7,614 bases of DNA from Bacillota bacterium (lineage in GTDB: Bacteria > Bacillota > Clostridia > Acetivibrionales > JAEZXR01). Below are positions 1 to 6,224 of this stretch, piece by piece. Positions within the stretch are counted from its first letter, which is position 1. Each line of letters begins with the position of its first letter. Below the pieces are notes generated by a model. It did no database searches and was not told the origin of the DNA. It saw nothing but the letters and a program-made list of their open reading frames with translations. The translations under genes were made by a program, and so were the position numbers. Where the stretch lies: contig JAEZXR010000029.1 of assembly GCA_023419605.1 (NCBI GenBank), positions 1-7,614 on the forward strand, given 5' to 3'.

Positions 1-2
1 TC

Positions 3-956
3 GTCCGGAACAATGTAGCGGAGGGATCTGTCGGGTTCCTCATCATAGACGACTCTTTGAGTAAAAAAGACAAGTCTACGAAAAAGATCGAGGGTCTTGA
101 CTACCACCACTCCCACAGTGACGGAAAAACTATGTGGTCTCACTGCGTAGTTACCTCCCATTACAAAATCTCCGAATATTCTCTACCGCTTGATTACAAG
201 CTCTATCTTAGAAAGCAGTTCTTTGGCACTAAAGCCAAGAGGCTTTTTAAAAACAAACAACAGCTTGCCATGCAGTTGATGGATGAGTTTATGCCGGTTA
301 CAGAAACAACGTACTTATTGGTAGATGCCTGGTATACATCAGGAAAGCTGATGCTTCATGCTCTTAGCAAAGGGTATCACACCATTGGAAGAATCAAATC
401 CAATCGGGTGATCTATCCAGGAGGCATTAAAACAAGTGTCAAGGAATTCGCAACCTTTATCCGTAAGGAGGAAACCTGCCCGGTTACAGCAGGAGACGAT
501 AACTATTACGGTTACAGGTACGAGGGTAAAATCAATGACCTTGAAAATGCGGTAATCCTAATTTGCTGGAGCAAAGCCGATTTATCTGACAAACCAGCAT
601 TTATACTAAGTACGGATGTTAGCCTTACCACCTCCGAAATTCTTACGTATTACCAGAACCGCTGGGATATTGAGGTCAGTTATCGGTACCATAAAAACTC
701 TCTTGGATTTGATGAGTATCAGGTAGAGTCTCTAACCTCCATCAAACGCTACTGGAGTATGGTCTTTATGACCTATACATTCCTGGAACTTTTCAGGGTC
801 TCGAACAAGAAGTCCCTGAAACTTCAAAACATTGGAGATACCATCGGGTATTTCCGTAAACAATACTTGGTCAGTATTGCCAAGTTTGCATATACCTGTG
901 CAGCAAAAGGGGTAAATCTCGATGCCGTTATTACCAAATTAGGGATGACTGCATAA
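3..956 (+). CDS. IS4-superfamily transposase, 5' end cut by window edge
   Basis: DDE transposase catalysing cut-and-paste movement of an insertion sequence. The frame is open from base 3 with no stop, so the N-terminus lies left of the window; a TTG at 57 is internal and not a real start. The catalytic residues are visible: the first Asp in a LIIDDS motif (bases 48-50), the second Asp in YLLVDAWY (324-326), and Glu (672-674) within a perfect Y-x2-R-x3-E-x6-K signature (Tyr Tyr Gln Asn Arg Trp Asp Ile Glu onward), the hallmark of the IS4 superfamily. About 317 residues are visible, and they run to a natural TAA with no internal stops or shifts. The protein may therefore be intact and the element active, depending on the missing N-terminus. 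I could not identify the right terminal inverted repeat, because the left end is outside the window. The exact family (IS701-like versus another IS4 relative) is not certain. Confidence 0.9.
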   Translation, partial: VRNNVAEGSVGFLIIDDSLSKKDKSTKKIEGLDYHHSHSDGKTMWSHCVVTSHYKISEYSLPLDYKLYLRKQFFGTKAKRLFKNKQQLAMQLMDEFMPVTETTYLLVDAWYTSGKLMLHALSKGYHTIGRIKSNRVIYPGGIKTSVKEFATFIRKEETCPVTAGDDNYYGYRYEGKINDLENAVILICWSKADLSDKPAFILSTDVSLTTSEILTYYQNRWDIEVSYRYHKNSLGFDEYQVESLTSIKRYWSMVFMTYTFLELFRVSNKKSLKLQNIGDTIGYFRKQYLVSIAKFAYTCAAKGVNLDAVITKLGMTA

Positions 957-1348
957 ACTTTTACATTTTACTGCACAACACTAATTAATTATATAACAAT
1001 TATATTGCAATAATTTGTAATGATAGCTGTACGGCAAAAGCATGAACCCACCATCTACGTCCATCGCTGTCTACATCCTCACAAAATTAAAGCCCTGCCG
1101 GAGCCAAAGCGGTAAATGTTCACTTCGCGAAAGATTATATTTTCTCAATATAATTACGATCCTGATATTCCTTATATACTTCTTCTATTCTGTCTTTGAA
1201 TTTTTTTTGCAAATTAAAATATTGAATTAATTGGGATAATGCAATCATTACTTGGTACGTTTCCTGTAGTAATTCTTGCTTTCCATCTTGACTGTTTCTT
1301 TCCGTACTTATGCCTTTTCTTTCATAATGGTTTATAAATTAGAATTTA
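957..1348. other. Gene-poor stretch with IS end and coding remnants
   Basis: This 392-base stretch separates the transposase stop from the flavodoxin stop. It must contain the right end of the insertion sequence, but I cannot fix the boundary. It is AT-rich except for a more GC-rich patch at about 1088-1130. Two short frames read like coding sequence. One on the plus strand (1020-1115, 31 codons, starting MIAVRQKHEP and ending LPEPKR) has no ribosome binding site. One on the minus strand (1135-1338) is listed separately. A 62-codon plus-strand frame at 1042-1230, ending in a low-complexity hydrophobic stretch, has no support as a gene. No clear terminator for the flavodoxin gene was seen here. 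Confidence 0.5.
1135..1338 (-). pseudogene. Unidentified 3' gene remnant, helical charged peptide
   Basis: A minus-strand frame is open from a stop at 1339-1341 down to a TAA at 1135-1137, about 67 codons, with no ATG, GTG or TTG near its upstream end and no ribosome binding site. The translation is rich in Lys, Glu, Gln, Ile and Leu (for example LLQETYQVMIALSQLIQYF followed by KFKDRIEEVYKEY). It looks like an amphipathic helical C-terminus rather than random AT-rich translation. It lies just downstream of the flavodoxin gene on the same strand, and its stop is close to the GC-richer patch next to the insertion sequence. I infer the 3' end of a gene that lost its front. The family is not recognised, and chance openness of an AT-rich frame is a real alternative. 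Confidence 0.3.
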
Positions 1349-1822
1349 TTATAATTCGTATCCAATTGTTTCAAGCCAATTTGTGACCTCTTCCGATGCA
1401 ACAGTACCGTTTACAGCAATACCAGGTAAAATTATAGATTTTAAGCACTCTTTAGCTATATCATTTTCAATTTGGCAAAATCCACCGCCACCATGAGTAC
1501 AAAATGGAACTACTGTTTTGCCTGTAAAATCATGTTGCTTAAGAAAACTCATAACTGGAGGGGCTACTGTTTTAAACCAGTTAGGCGTACCTATAAATAT
1601 TGTTCGATAATCATCTATTGACTCATTTCCAGATATTAGCTTAGGGCAAAATCCTCGAGAAATTTCATTTCTTACTTCTTTAGCGGCTGTATTATAGTCA
1701 AAGGAATAATTCTTATCAGGAATTAATTCTCTTATAGTCCCACCAGTCTGTTTCGCTATTTCTAATGCTAATCTCTTTGTGGTTTGGAAAAGCGAATAAT
1801 AAACAATCAGTGTATTGTTCAT
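1349..1822 (-). CDS. Small flavodoxin-family protein
   Basis: A 157-residue single-domain flavodoxin-like protein, probably cytosolic, binding FMN and acting as an electron carrier or quinone/nitro-type reductase partner. It begins with a hydrophobic beta strand, LIVYYS (residues 5-10), followed by a phosphate-binding loop SLFQTTK (10-16), a variant of the usual S-x-T-G-N-T pattern. The isoalloxazine-contacting loop GTPNWFKTVAPPVMSFL (78-94) and the PFCTHGGGGF segment (106-115) are typical of the Flavodoxin_4-like group. Length is normal and no lesion is seen. The ATG at 1822 is preceded at a good distance by AAAGGAAA. The gene stands alone: it has its own promoter (1894-1922), a terminator separates it from the operon upstream, and the remnant at 1135-1338 lies downstream. 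The missing Gly-Asn in the phosphate loop is a mild deviation. The fold is confident; the specific redox partner is unknown. Confidence 0.85.
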   Translation of the reverse strand: MNNTLIVYYSLFQTTKRLALEIAKQTGGTIRELIPDKNYSFDYNTAAKEVRNEISRGFCPKLISGNESIDDYRTIFIGTPNWFKTVAPPVMSFLKQHDFTGKTVVPFCTHGGGGFCQIENDIAKECLKSIILPGIAVNGTVASEEVTNWLETIGYEL

Positions 1823-1846
1823 ATATGTTATTTCCTTTCGTAAAAT

Positions 1847-1887
1847 CCCGATTTATCGGGTTGTTATACCTTACCGTAGTATCTTAC
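1847..1887 (-). promoter_or_regulatory. Flavodoxin 5' leader with decayed leader frame and hairpin
   Basis: Seven bases after the -10 box lies a short frame, GTA AGA TAC TAC GGT AAG GTA TAA (1887 down to 1864, VRYYGKV then stop). It matches the leader peptide frame upstream of the ATPase at 6244-6273, but has GTA where that copy has ATG, so it is probably not translated. Downstream, CCCGAT-TT-ATCGGG (1847-1860) is a near-perfect dyad. As RNA it would form a five-base-pair hairpin between the leader frame and the flavodoxin ribosome binding site, followed by ATTTTAC. It could act as a weak attenuator, an operator or an RNA stabiliser. The ATPase copy does not form this hairpin but shares one arm (CCCGAT). 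Confidence 0.45.
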
Positions 1888-1893
1888 AGAAAA

Positions 1894-1922
1894 ATAGTAC
1901 TATATTTGCTTCAGTCTGTCTA
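1894..1922 (-). promoter_or_regulatory. Flavodoxin promoter
   Basis: Minus-strand TAGACA (1922-1917) and TACTAT (1899-1894) are separated by exactly 17 bases, a good sigma-A-type promoter. The start of transcription is expected near 1887, about 65 bases before the flavodoxin ATG. The same boxes with identical spacing stand upstream of the ATPase, and this repetition supports the call. Confidence 0.65.
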
Positions 1923-1929
1923 TATTCAG

Positions 1930-1963
1930 TAAAGCAATAAAGCCCCGGATCGTAATCCAGGGC
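1930..1963 (-). terminator. Intrinsic terminator of toxin-immunity operon
   Basis: On the minus strand, GCCCTGGAT-TACG-ATCCGGGGC forms a nine-base-pair stem (one U-G pair) with a four-base loop, followed by TTTATTGCTTT. On the plus strand the same stem has a C-A mismatch, so it fits minus-strand RNA better. It lies between the immunity-like gene and the flavodoxin promoter and should isolate the two transcription units. Confidence 0.75.
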
Positions 1964-2014
1964 GGTTATCAGATAAACTACGCAATATATAAAGATAGTG
2001 AAGCATATAACTGT

Positions 2015-2123
2015 TCAATTCAATTTATCCTCCCACTCGTAATCAAAATGATATATGTTTTCTATAGGATCTGTACTGATAATCTCAATCAATGAAAACT
2101 CTTGCTCTCCTTCTATTTTCCCC
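2015..2123 (-). pseudogene. Probable displaced C-terminus of the immunity-like gene
   Basis: If the reading frame of the gene above moves forward one base at the run GGGG-AAAA (2116-2123 on the plus strand), it bypasses its stop at 2085-2087 and continues for 34 codons (KIEGEQEFSLIEII, then STDPIENIYHFDYEWEDKLN) to a TGA at 2015-2017. This tail looks like a natural acidic, beta-strand-containing C-terminus. The in-frame alternative ends in the unusual NRRRARVFID. The continuous protein would be about 312 residues. I infer a one-base insertion in a homopolymer (true mutation or read error). A separate overlapping small ORF starting ATG AAT CAG is possible, but I see no ribosome binding site for it. 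Confidence 0.5.
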
Positions 2124-2954
2124 ATTTGGGTCTGATTCATTAATATAACGCATATTTATCTCAGGCAGTATTGGTTTTAAAAAATCTCTTAAGCGTTTTA
2201 ATTGACCGTCAGTATATAAATTAATATCCTCTGTTAACTGCAGATATACTGCTTTTCTACCATCCCCGAAAACAAAATCATCAACTTGATAGCACGGAGC
2301 TTTTTCTTTAATCGCATGAATGCCCCCCAGTTTTTCGATATGCTTTTCAGTTAAAATATTTCCCCAAAAGTATCCCCTTGCATGTGTGCTAAACATCTGC
2401 GACTGAGAAGTAAAATCAAGTCCCAATATTCCTTCGAACGGTGTCTGGTTCGGAGCAATAGTAGCATGAGGATTGCCTACGTTTACATACCCTATAACAC
2501 CATTTAAATCCTCAAAGGCATGAATCATTACGTCTTTAATCATTTTCTGTACGTCTTCTGGAATATGTAAATTAAAAAGTCTCCTATTTAACGATAGTGC
2601 CATATTGTTTGCTAAAATTGTATTTTTGTAAAGTTTATCTTCATGCGAATAATCGAAGGTAATACTCAGTGCAAATTCCGGTTGAAGAAGCTCTACGTTA
2701 GAAATATAATTAATAAGCATATGGCGAACCTCGCCCTTCAAAATCAGAGCAACAACTTTGTCCCATGCCTTGGCACTGTACTTGTAGGAACCGGTTTCGG
2801 CATCAAATTTTTCTATGTAAATTCTTAGCGGCAATCCATACGGTATAACAAAGGATTTAAATATGTCTTGAATGAGAGAAACTACAATCTGTCCCTTACC
2901 CCTTAAACTATCAAACGTGCAAACATCAATATATACTGCTTTTTCCCAATCCAT
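2085..2954 (-). CDS. DUF3396-like putative immunity protein
   Basis: A 289-residue cytosolic protein with no signal peptide or membrane segment. The C-terminal half (residues 190-265) carries the pattern HARGYFWGNI, then LTEKHIEKLGG, then VYLQL and LKRLRDFLKPILP. This resembles DUF3396 / type VI immunity-family proteins, which neutralise polymorphic toxins. The call is from motif memory and is moderate. Context supports it: the gene directly follows the DUF4157 toxin-like gene on the same strand, with 88 bases between them occupied by a linking ORF, and a terminator comes after it. The start at 2954 is well supported by GAGGAGGT seven bases upstream. The last 11 residues, NRRRARVFID and its preceding Glu, seem to be out of frame relative to the natural end. 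If that shift is real, the protein loses its last strand-helix segment and immunity could be weakened. Confidence 0.65.
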   Translation of the reverse strand: MDWEKAVYIDVCTFDSLRGKGQIVVSLIQDIFKSFVIPYGLPLRIYIEKFDAETGSYKYSAKAWDKVVALILKGEVRHMLINYISNVELLQPEFALSITFDYSHEDKLYKNTILANNMALSLNRRLFNLHIPEDVQKMIKDVMIHAFEDLNGVIGYVNVGNPHATIAPNQTPFEGILGLDFTSQSQMFSTHARGYFWGNILTEKHIEKLGGIHAIKEKAPCYQVDDFVFGDGRKAVYLQLTEDINLYTDGQLKRLRDFLKPILPEINMRYINESDPNGENRRRARVFID

Positions 2955-2959
2955 CCTAT

Positions 2960-3049
2960 TTACCTCCTCAATATTTCTCCATGTAACTCCTTTTTCAATT
3001 TAACAGGGTAGACTTTGCCCTTTTCAGGCAGCAATTTGTCTTTTACCAT
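2960..3049 (-). CDS. 29-codon ORF linking toxin and immunity genes
   Basis: ATG at 3049 overlaps the toxin stop by seven bases (ATGGTAA) and the frame runs to a TAA at 2960-2962, five bases before the immunity ATG. The product begins MVKDKLLPEKGKVYPVKL and is lysine-rich. The frame neatly spans the toxin-immunity gap. It could be a coupling micro-ORF that keeps ribosomes moving into the immunity gene. Alternatively, it is the original C-terminal tail of the toxin, displaced by a frameshift near AAAAGGGG (about 3058-3072). There is no well-placed ribosome binding site; an AAAAGGGG lies some 15 bases upstream. The family is not recognised. Confidence 0.35.
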   Translation of the reverse strand: MVKDKLLPEKGKVYPVKLKKELHGEILRR

Positions 3050-5187
3050 GCAAAAATCATGCGGGCCCCTTTTAAAACCATTCCACCTGTAGCAGCCATT
3101 GCCGGGTCATCCAATGCTCCAATGCCTGTTGCATCATCAGCGGCAAGTATGAATGTTGCAGCTCCGCCGATGATAACCAATCCAATTCCAGCAGGTATTT
3201 CCCACCAGGCTCTATCAGAAGATGAACTTGCTGCTACTTGTTTATCTTTTTCTGAGGATGGCGTTGGGAATTGAATAACATTTGAGTCTCTATTTTCATC
3301 TTTACTATTGTTGTTCCTGTTTGTCTTATCAAAAGTAATAGGTATATCTTTTGGATCTTTCTCTTTATCATATTTAACCTTGTAATAAATCATTCCATTT
3401 TCAAGGTCATTAAAAGCTCCAAGTCCTGAACGTACAGTTACTGTGGCTGGTTTTCCAAAGACAGTAGATTTGAATGGATCAACCTTAATTCTTGGGCTGC
3501 CTCTTTTCAAAGACACATTTCCATATTTTTTACTGGCATTAATATATCGTTCTAATTGTTTTCTACCTATACCGTTTATTTCGTTCCAGTCAGGTGTATC
3601 ATTTTTTATTTCCCATACTTCATAGGTCTTGGTATCAACAAGGTCAGCCCAACCGCTGGTCTTCCCATCAGGTTTTAATCCACCGCCTTTTATTTGGTAT
3701 TCCATTGCTAGCTGGTATTTATCTGCAGCTTTTTTTTGCACCTGGTCATGGACGTCTCCAAATTCATTCATGACATTATAGTTTCCTGTGCTTTCTGTCA
3801 CATTCCCTTTTTTTGAAGCTTGATTCTTTACCTCTAATATTGCCGTTTTATAACCACTGAGCTTCCTATTAACCTGTTCTTGAAGAGCCTTATATGTTAT
3901 CTTATCTAACTTTCCACTAGGCTCAACTCCTTGAAAATGATCAACTTGTTTTCGGCTTGTTGCTCCCCCGTATTTGCTTATAATATTGTATATTTCCTTA
4001 CACATGCTCTGGAATTTAATTAGTGCCTGATATGTTTCCCCTTTACTGCTCCATTTACCATCCGCGCCAAACTTATTCAGCTTATAACCTAACGTTATAA
4101 GGTTCTCCTGAGCTTTTTGAACGTTAGCATTATATACACCTTCCTTAATTTTCCAATTATAGGCAGAATTATGAGTATCACTCTGTCCAATTGCCTTCAT
4201 ACTATTTTTTGCATAGTCTGGCACATCGTTTCGATTCAATAATTTATAAAAATTATTCAAACTTTTAGCTGTCTTAGGTCCACAACCTACATAGTTTCCG
4301 CTGTTATCATACAAATCTTTTGTTGATAACCTCATATAACCTGTTTGATAGTTCATCAATGAATCCCTTGTTACAGGTCCAAAATACCCTGTGGGCTTAT
4401 CACTACTGGAACCCGTCCAATAGTGCATCTGCATCAATACGCTTTGTATCTTCGAAACATTTTCACTCGTTTCTCCATAACTGGCCTGCTTTATATCTGC
4501 ATTCTCAGCAACCTTCTGAATGACCTTTATATGTTGCATCGCCACATTTCTTCCATACTTTAACTGTACTGTACTACCTTGCGCAGCCTTACTCCCCATA
4601 ACGTCAGCTTCTTTTTCCAGCTCTGAATCATCATTTACTTGCACACCTGTTTTCATTTGCAGAGTAGGTTTTACTCTTCCCTGCTTTTGCTGCACAGCAT
4701 GCCAGCCTTCATGGGGAAGATGCTTTTCTTGTCCTGGAGCAATGTGAATATCATTTCCCTGTGTGTATGCCAAAGCCCCCACTTCCTTTGGTTTATGGGA
4801 GTTGTGATGTACCTGCACATCTGATAGGTCAATGTTGGAAAGGGTTTCAAGCCCTGCCTTCAATTGTGCTGGCATACTTGTTTTTCTCTCTACAGAGGAC
4901 TGATCGGTTTTTAGTTGTGTCGGCTTGTCCTCCGCATTAGTAACCTTCTGATTGATATGTAATTTAGATAACAGTTGAACTACTGCTTGGTTTCCGATCG
5001 TCTTCTGTAATTGCATCGCATCATAGTGTGTCAAGGAACTAGGGTTCATTCGGGCACGCTGGATTATTTCCATTAGACTCGATTGTTGGACAATCGGAGC
5101 CTTTTTTGGAGCAAGCCTCTGAATAGGCTTATCGCTCATATTTGAAGAGTCTTTTCTCTCACAATAAACTGCTGTTTTCGACTGCAT
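3043..5187 (-). CDS. DUF4157 multidomain toxin-like protein (eCIS-type effector candidate)
   Basis: This is a 714-residue protein. Residues 57-73 contain QLQKTIGNQAVVQLL, a segment typical of DUF4157 proteins. The DUF4157 domain (about 105-180) has DLSDVQVHHNS, AYTQGNDIHIAPG and the zinc-protease motif HEGWH (159-163), with an ELEKEAD segment (189-195) that may give a third ligand. Two peptidoglycan-binding-like stretches follow (about 245-315 and 355-440), each with a YFGPVT or FGADGKW type turn and a helix. Residues 515-548 hold WADLVD, then VWEIK (Glu526, Lys528), then QLERY, which fits a PD-(D/E)xK nuclease core. The end (660-714) is hydrophobic and glycine-rich (GIGLVIIGGAATF and DDATGIGALDD), like pre-toxin membrane regions of polymorphic toxins. 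There is no signal peptide. The start at 5187 has AAAGGTGG upstream; Met17 has no good site. DUF4157 is known from eCIS-associated toxins, but no injection machinery is in the window. The nuclease assignment is inference. Confidence 0.8.
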   Translation of the reverse strand: MQSKTAVYCERKDSSNMSDKPIQRLAPKKAPIVQQSSLMEIIQRARMNPSSLTHYDAMQLQKTIGNQAVVQLLSKLHINQKVTNAEDKPTQLKTDQSSVERKTSMPAQLKAGLETLSNIDLSDVQVHHNSHKPKEVGALAYTQGNDIHIAPGQEKHLPHEGWHAVQQKQGRVKPTLQMKTGVQVNDDSELEKEADVMGSKAAQGSTVQLKYGRNVAMQHIKVIQKVAENADIKQASYGETSENVSKIQSVLMQMHYWTGSSSDKPTGYFGPVTRDSLMNYQTGYMRLSTKDLYDNSGNYVGCGPKTAKSLNNFYKLLNRNDVPDYAKNSMKAIGQSDTHNSAYNWKIKEGVYNANVQKAQENLITLGYKLNKFGADGKWSSKGETYQALIKFQSMCKEIYNIISKYGGATSRKQVDHFQGVEPSGKLDKITYKALQEQVNRKLSGYKTAILEVKNQASKKGNVTESTGNYNVMNEFGDVHDQVQKKAADKYQLAMEYQIKGGGLKPDGKTSGWADLVDTKTYEVWEIKNDTPDWNEINGIGRKQLERYINASKKYGNVSLKRGSPRIKVDPFKSTVFGKPATVTVRSGLGAFNDLENGMIYYKVKYDKEKDPKDIPITFDKTNRNNNSKDENRDSNVIQFPTPSSEKDKQVAASSSSDRAWWEIPAGIGLVIIGGAATFILAADDATGIGALDDPAMAATGGMVLKGARMIFAW

Positions 5188-5321
5188 ACACTAACCACCT
5201 TTATTCCAAACCATTATTTGCTAATACTATTAGTAAAGGAAAAATGGAAGTGTATTTTACAACAAAACCTCAAGTTTATTTTGTATATTTTGTTATAAAT
5301 TGGAATATGAGCTTAATTTAT

Positions 5322-5330
5322 ATTATAGCA
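5322..5330 (-). promoter_or_regulatory. Extended -10 promoter for toxin operon
   Basis: The minus strand reads TGCTATAAT (5330 down to 5322), a perfect -10 hexamer with the TG extension. The best -35 candidate at 17 bases is the poor TTTAAA-like sequence, consistent with an extended -10 promoter. It would give a leader of about 130 bases before the toxin ATG at 5187. Confidence 0.5.
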
Positions 5331-5371
5331 GATTTATTGATAATTTTAAATTAACTTATACTTTAGATTTT

Positions 5372-5393
5372 AAAAATATCCTGTTTTTGGATA
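5372..5393 (-). terminator. Weak candidate terminator after ATPase gene
   Basis: The minus strand shows TATCC-AAAAACA-GGATA followed by TTTTTA, about 90 bases beyond the ATPase stop. The stem has only five pairs and is AT-rich, so termination strength is doubtful. Confidence 0.3.
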
Positions 5394-5480
5394 AATGATG
5401 AATAAAAAGGATAGTTTTCAAGGCTTTCTATGGACTATACATTAAATGTTCAAAATGTGTTCCATACTGGCTTTATATAG

Positions 5481-6200
5481 TCAATCCATCAATTCTTTTA
5501 ACATTTTGCCAGTGTTATTTAAAAACTGCTTTGTCAATATATAATGCTCCGTTTGCTCATAGGGTGTGGATGTAATAGCGTTTTCACTTAAAACAAAAAT
5601 TTCTGCATGTGGGAATGCAAGTAATATAGGAGAATGAGTTGCAATAATAAACTGTGAATTCTCCTTTACAAGGTCATTCATTCTTGCAAGCAATCCAAAT
5701 TGTCTTGATGGAGATAGTGCAGCTTCTGGCTCGTCGAGGATGTATATACCATTTCCTAAAAAACGGTTGAGCATGAGTGACATAAAGCTTTCTCCATGAG
5801 ACTGATCGTGTAGAGATTTATTTCCATACCCAGATACGCCTAATCGATTTATTTCTGTTGCTACATTATAAAAACTCTCAGCCCTAAGAAAATAGCCATC
5901 TTTCGGCTTCTTTATCCCTTTTGACAAAGTTATATATTGATACAGATCAGAATGTGACTGATAGGTTGAAAAATTAAAATTTTTTGAGCCACCTTCAGGA
6001 TTAAAACCGTAGTTTACGGCAATTGCTTCAAGCAAAGTTGATTTACCTGTTCCGTTTTCACCAACAAAAAAAGTAACCCTGCTTTGTAAATCGAGGGAGT
6101 TAAGCTGACGAATAACCGGCAAACAAAAAGGATATTCATCATGGCGCTCAATTTTACTATTATTTAGTATAATTCCTCTAATATATAGTTCTGTGTTCAT
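5481..6200 (-). CDS. AAA/ABC-type ATPase (COG3910-like)
   Basis: A 239-residue soluble single-domain ATPase of the SMC/ABC-like AAA group, resembling COG3910 predicted ATPases. Walker A is GENGTGKST (residues 47-55), an ABC signature-like SHGES lies at 134-138, Walker B is YILDEPEAALSP (153-164), and the switch histidine is in ATHSP (187-191). All catalytic motifs are intact and the length is normal. The correct start is the ATG at 6200, preceded at seven bases by GGAG (6208-6211 on the plus strand). A GTG at 6242 would read through the attenuator hairpin and is rejected. No partner nuclease or OLD/TOPRIM domain is fused or adjacent, so the role is open. Related ATPases occur in DNA repair, in defence systems and as lone genes. 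It has its own promoter and an attenuator leader, which suggests inducible expression, possibly by translation stress. Confidence 0.85.
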   Translation of the reverse strand: MNTELYIRGIILNNSKIERHDEYPFCLPVIRQLNSLDLQSRVTFFVGENGTGKSTLLEAIAVNYGFNPEGGSKNFNFSTYQSHSDLYQYITLSKGIKKPKDGYFLRAESFYNVATEINRLGVSGYGNKSLHDQSHGESFMSLMLNRFLGNGIYILDEPEAALSPSRQFGLLARMNDLVKENSQFIIATHSPILLAFPHAEIFVLSENAITSTPYEQTEHYILTKQFLNNTGKMLKELMD

Positions 6201-6224
6201 GCTATTTCTCCATCGGGTTGTTAT

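Larger units (their letters stand above)
1847..1925 (-). repeat. Promoter-leader repeat, copy A
   Basis: This segment is homologous to 6212-6311. By hand alignment, 39 of 54 bases match without gaps between 1871-1924 and 6257-6310. A 14-base identity (ATCGGGTTGTTATA on the plus strand, 1855-1868) matches 6212-6225. Copy B has about 29 extra bases between these two blocks, carrying an attenuator hairpin. Both copies have the same orientation relative to the gene they precede, and the genes themselves are unrelated. Confidence 0.75.
5188..5480. other. AT-rich intergenic between ATPase and toxin genes
   Basis: This 293-base region contains the toxin promoter and a long 5' leader of about 130 bases, a weak hairpin-T terminator candidate (5372-5393), and a seven-base inverted repeat GACTATA / TATAGTC (5433-5439 and 5476-5482) just after the ATPase stop. 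No coding frame on either strand looks real; the 70-codon plus-strand frame at 5142-5354 is low-complexity. Confidence 0.5.

Noticed and set aside
957..1020. Right terminal inverted repeat of the insertion sequence
   Set aside because: The left end is outside the window, so no inverted match or target duplication can be tested.
1042..1230. 62-codon plus-strand ORF with hydrophobic C-terminus
   Set aside because: No ribosome binding site; the hydrophobic part comes from T-rich DNA opposite the more convincing minus-strand remnant.
1942..1963. Integron attC-like or cassette recombination site near the GC-rich hairpin
   Set aside because: I could not find paired RYYYAAC and GTTRRRY cores around the stem, and the T-rich tail fits an intrinsic terminator better.
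2968..2982. Four-codon ORF (MEKY) with AAAGGAG just before the immunity gene
   Set aside because: It is very short and lies within the longer 29-codon frame that better explains the spacing; its stop near GAGGAGGT may be chance.
3059..5354. Several 60-75 codon plus-strand ORFs opposite the toxin gene and its leader
   Set aside because: They are antisense to a well-supported 714-codon gene or low-complexity, lack start signals and show no recognisable domains.
5433..5482. Inverted repeat GACTATA / TATAGTC as a terminator for the ATPase gene
   Set aside because: The arms are AT-rich and 36 bases apart, and no T-run follows; it could easily be chance.
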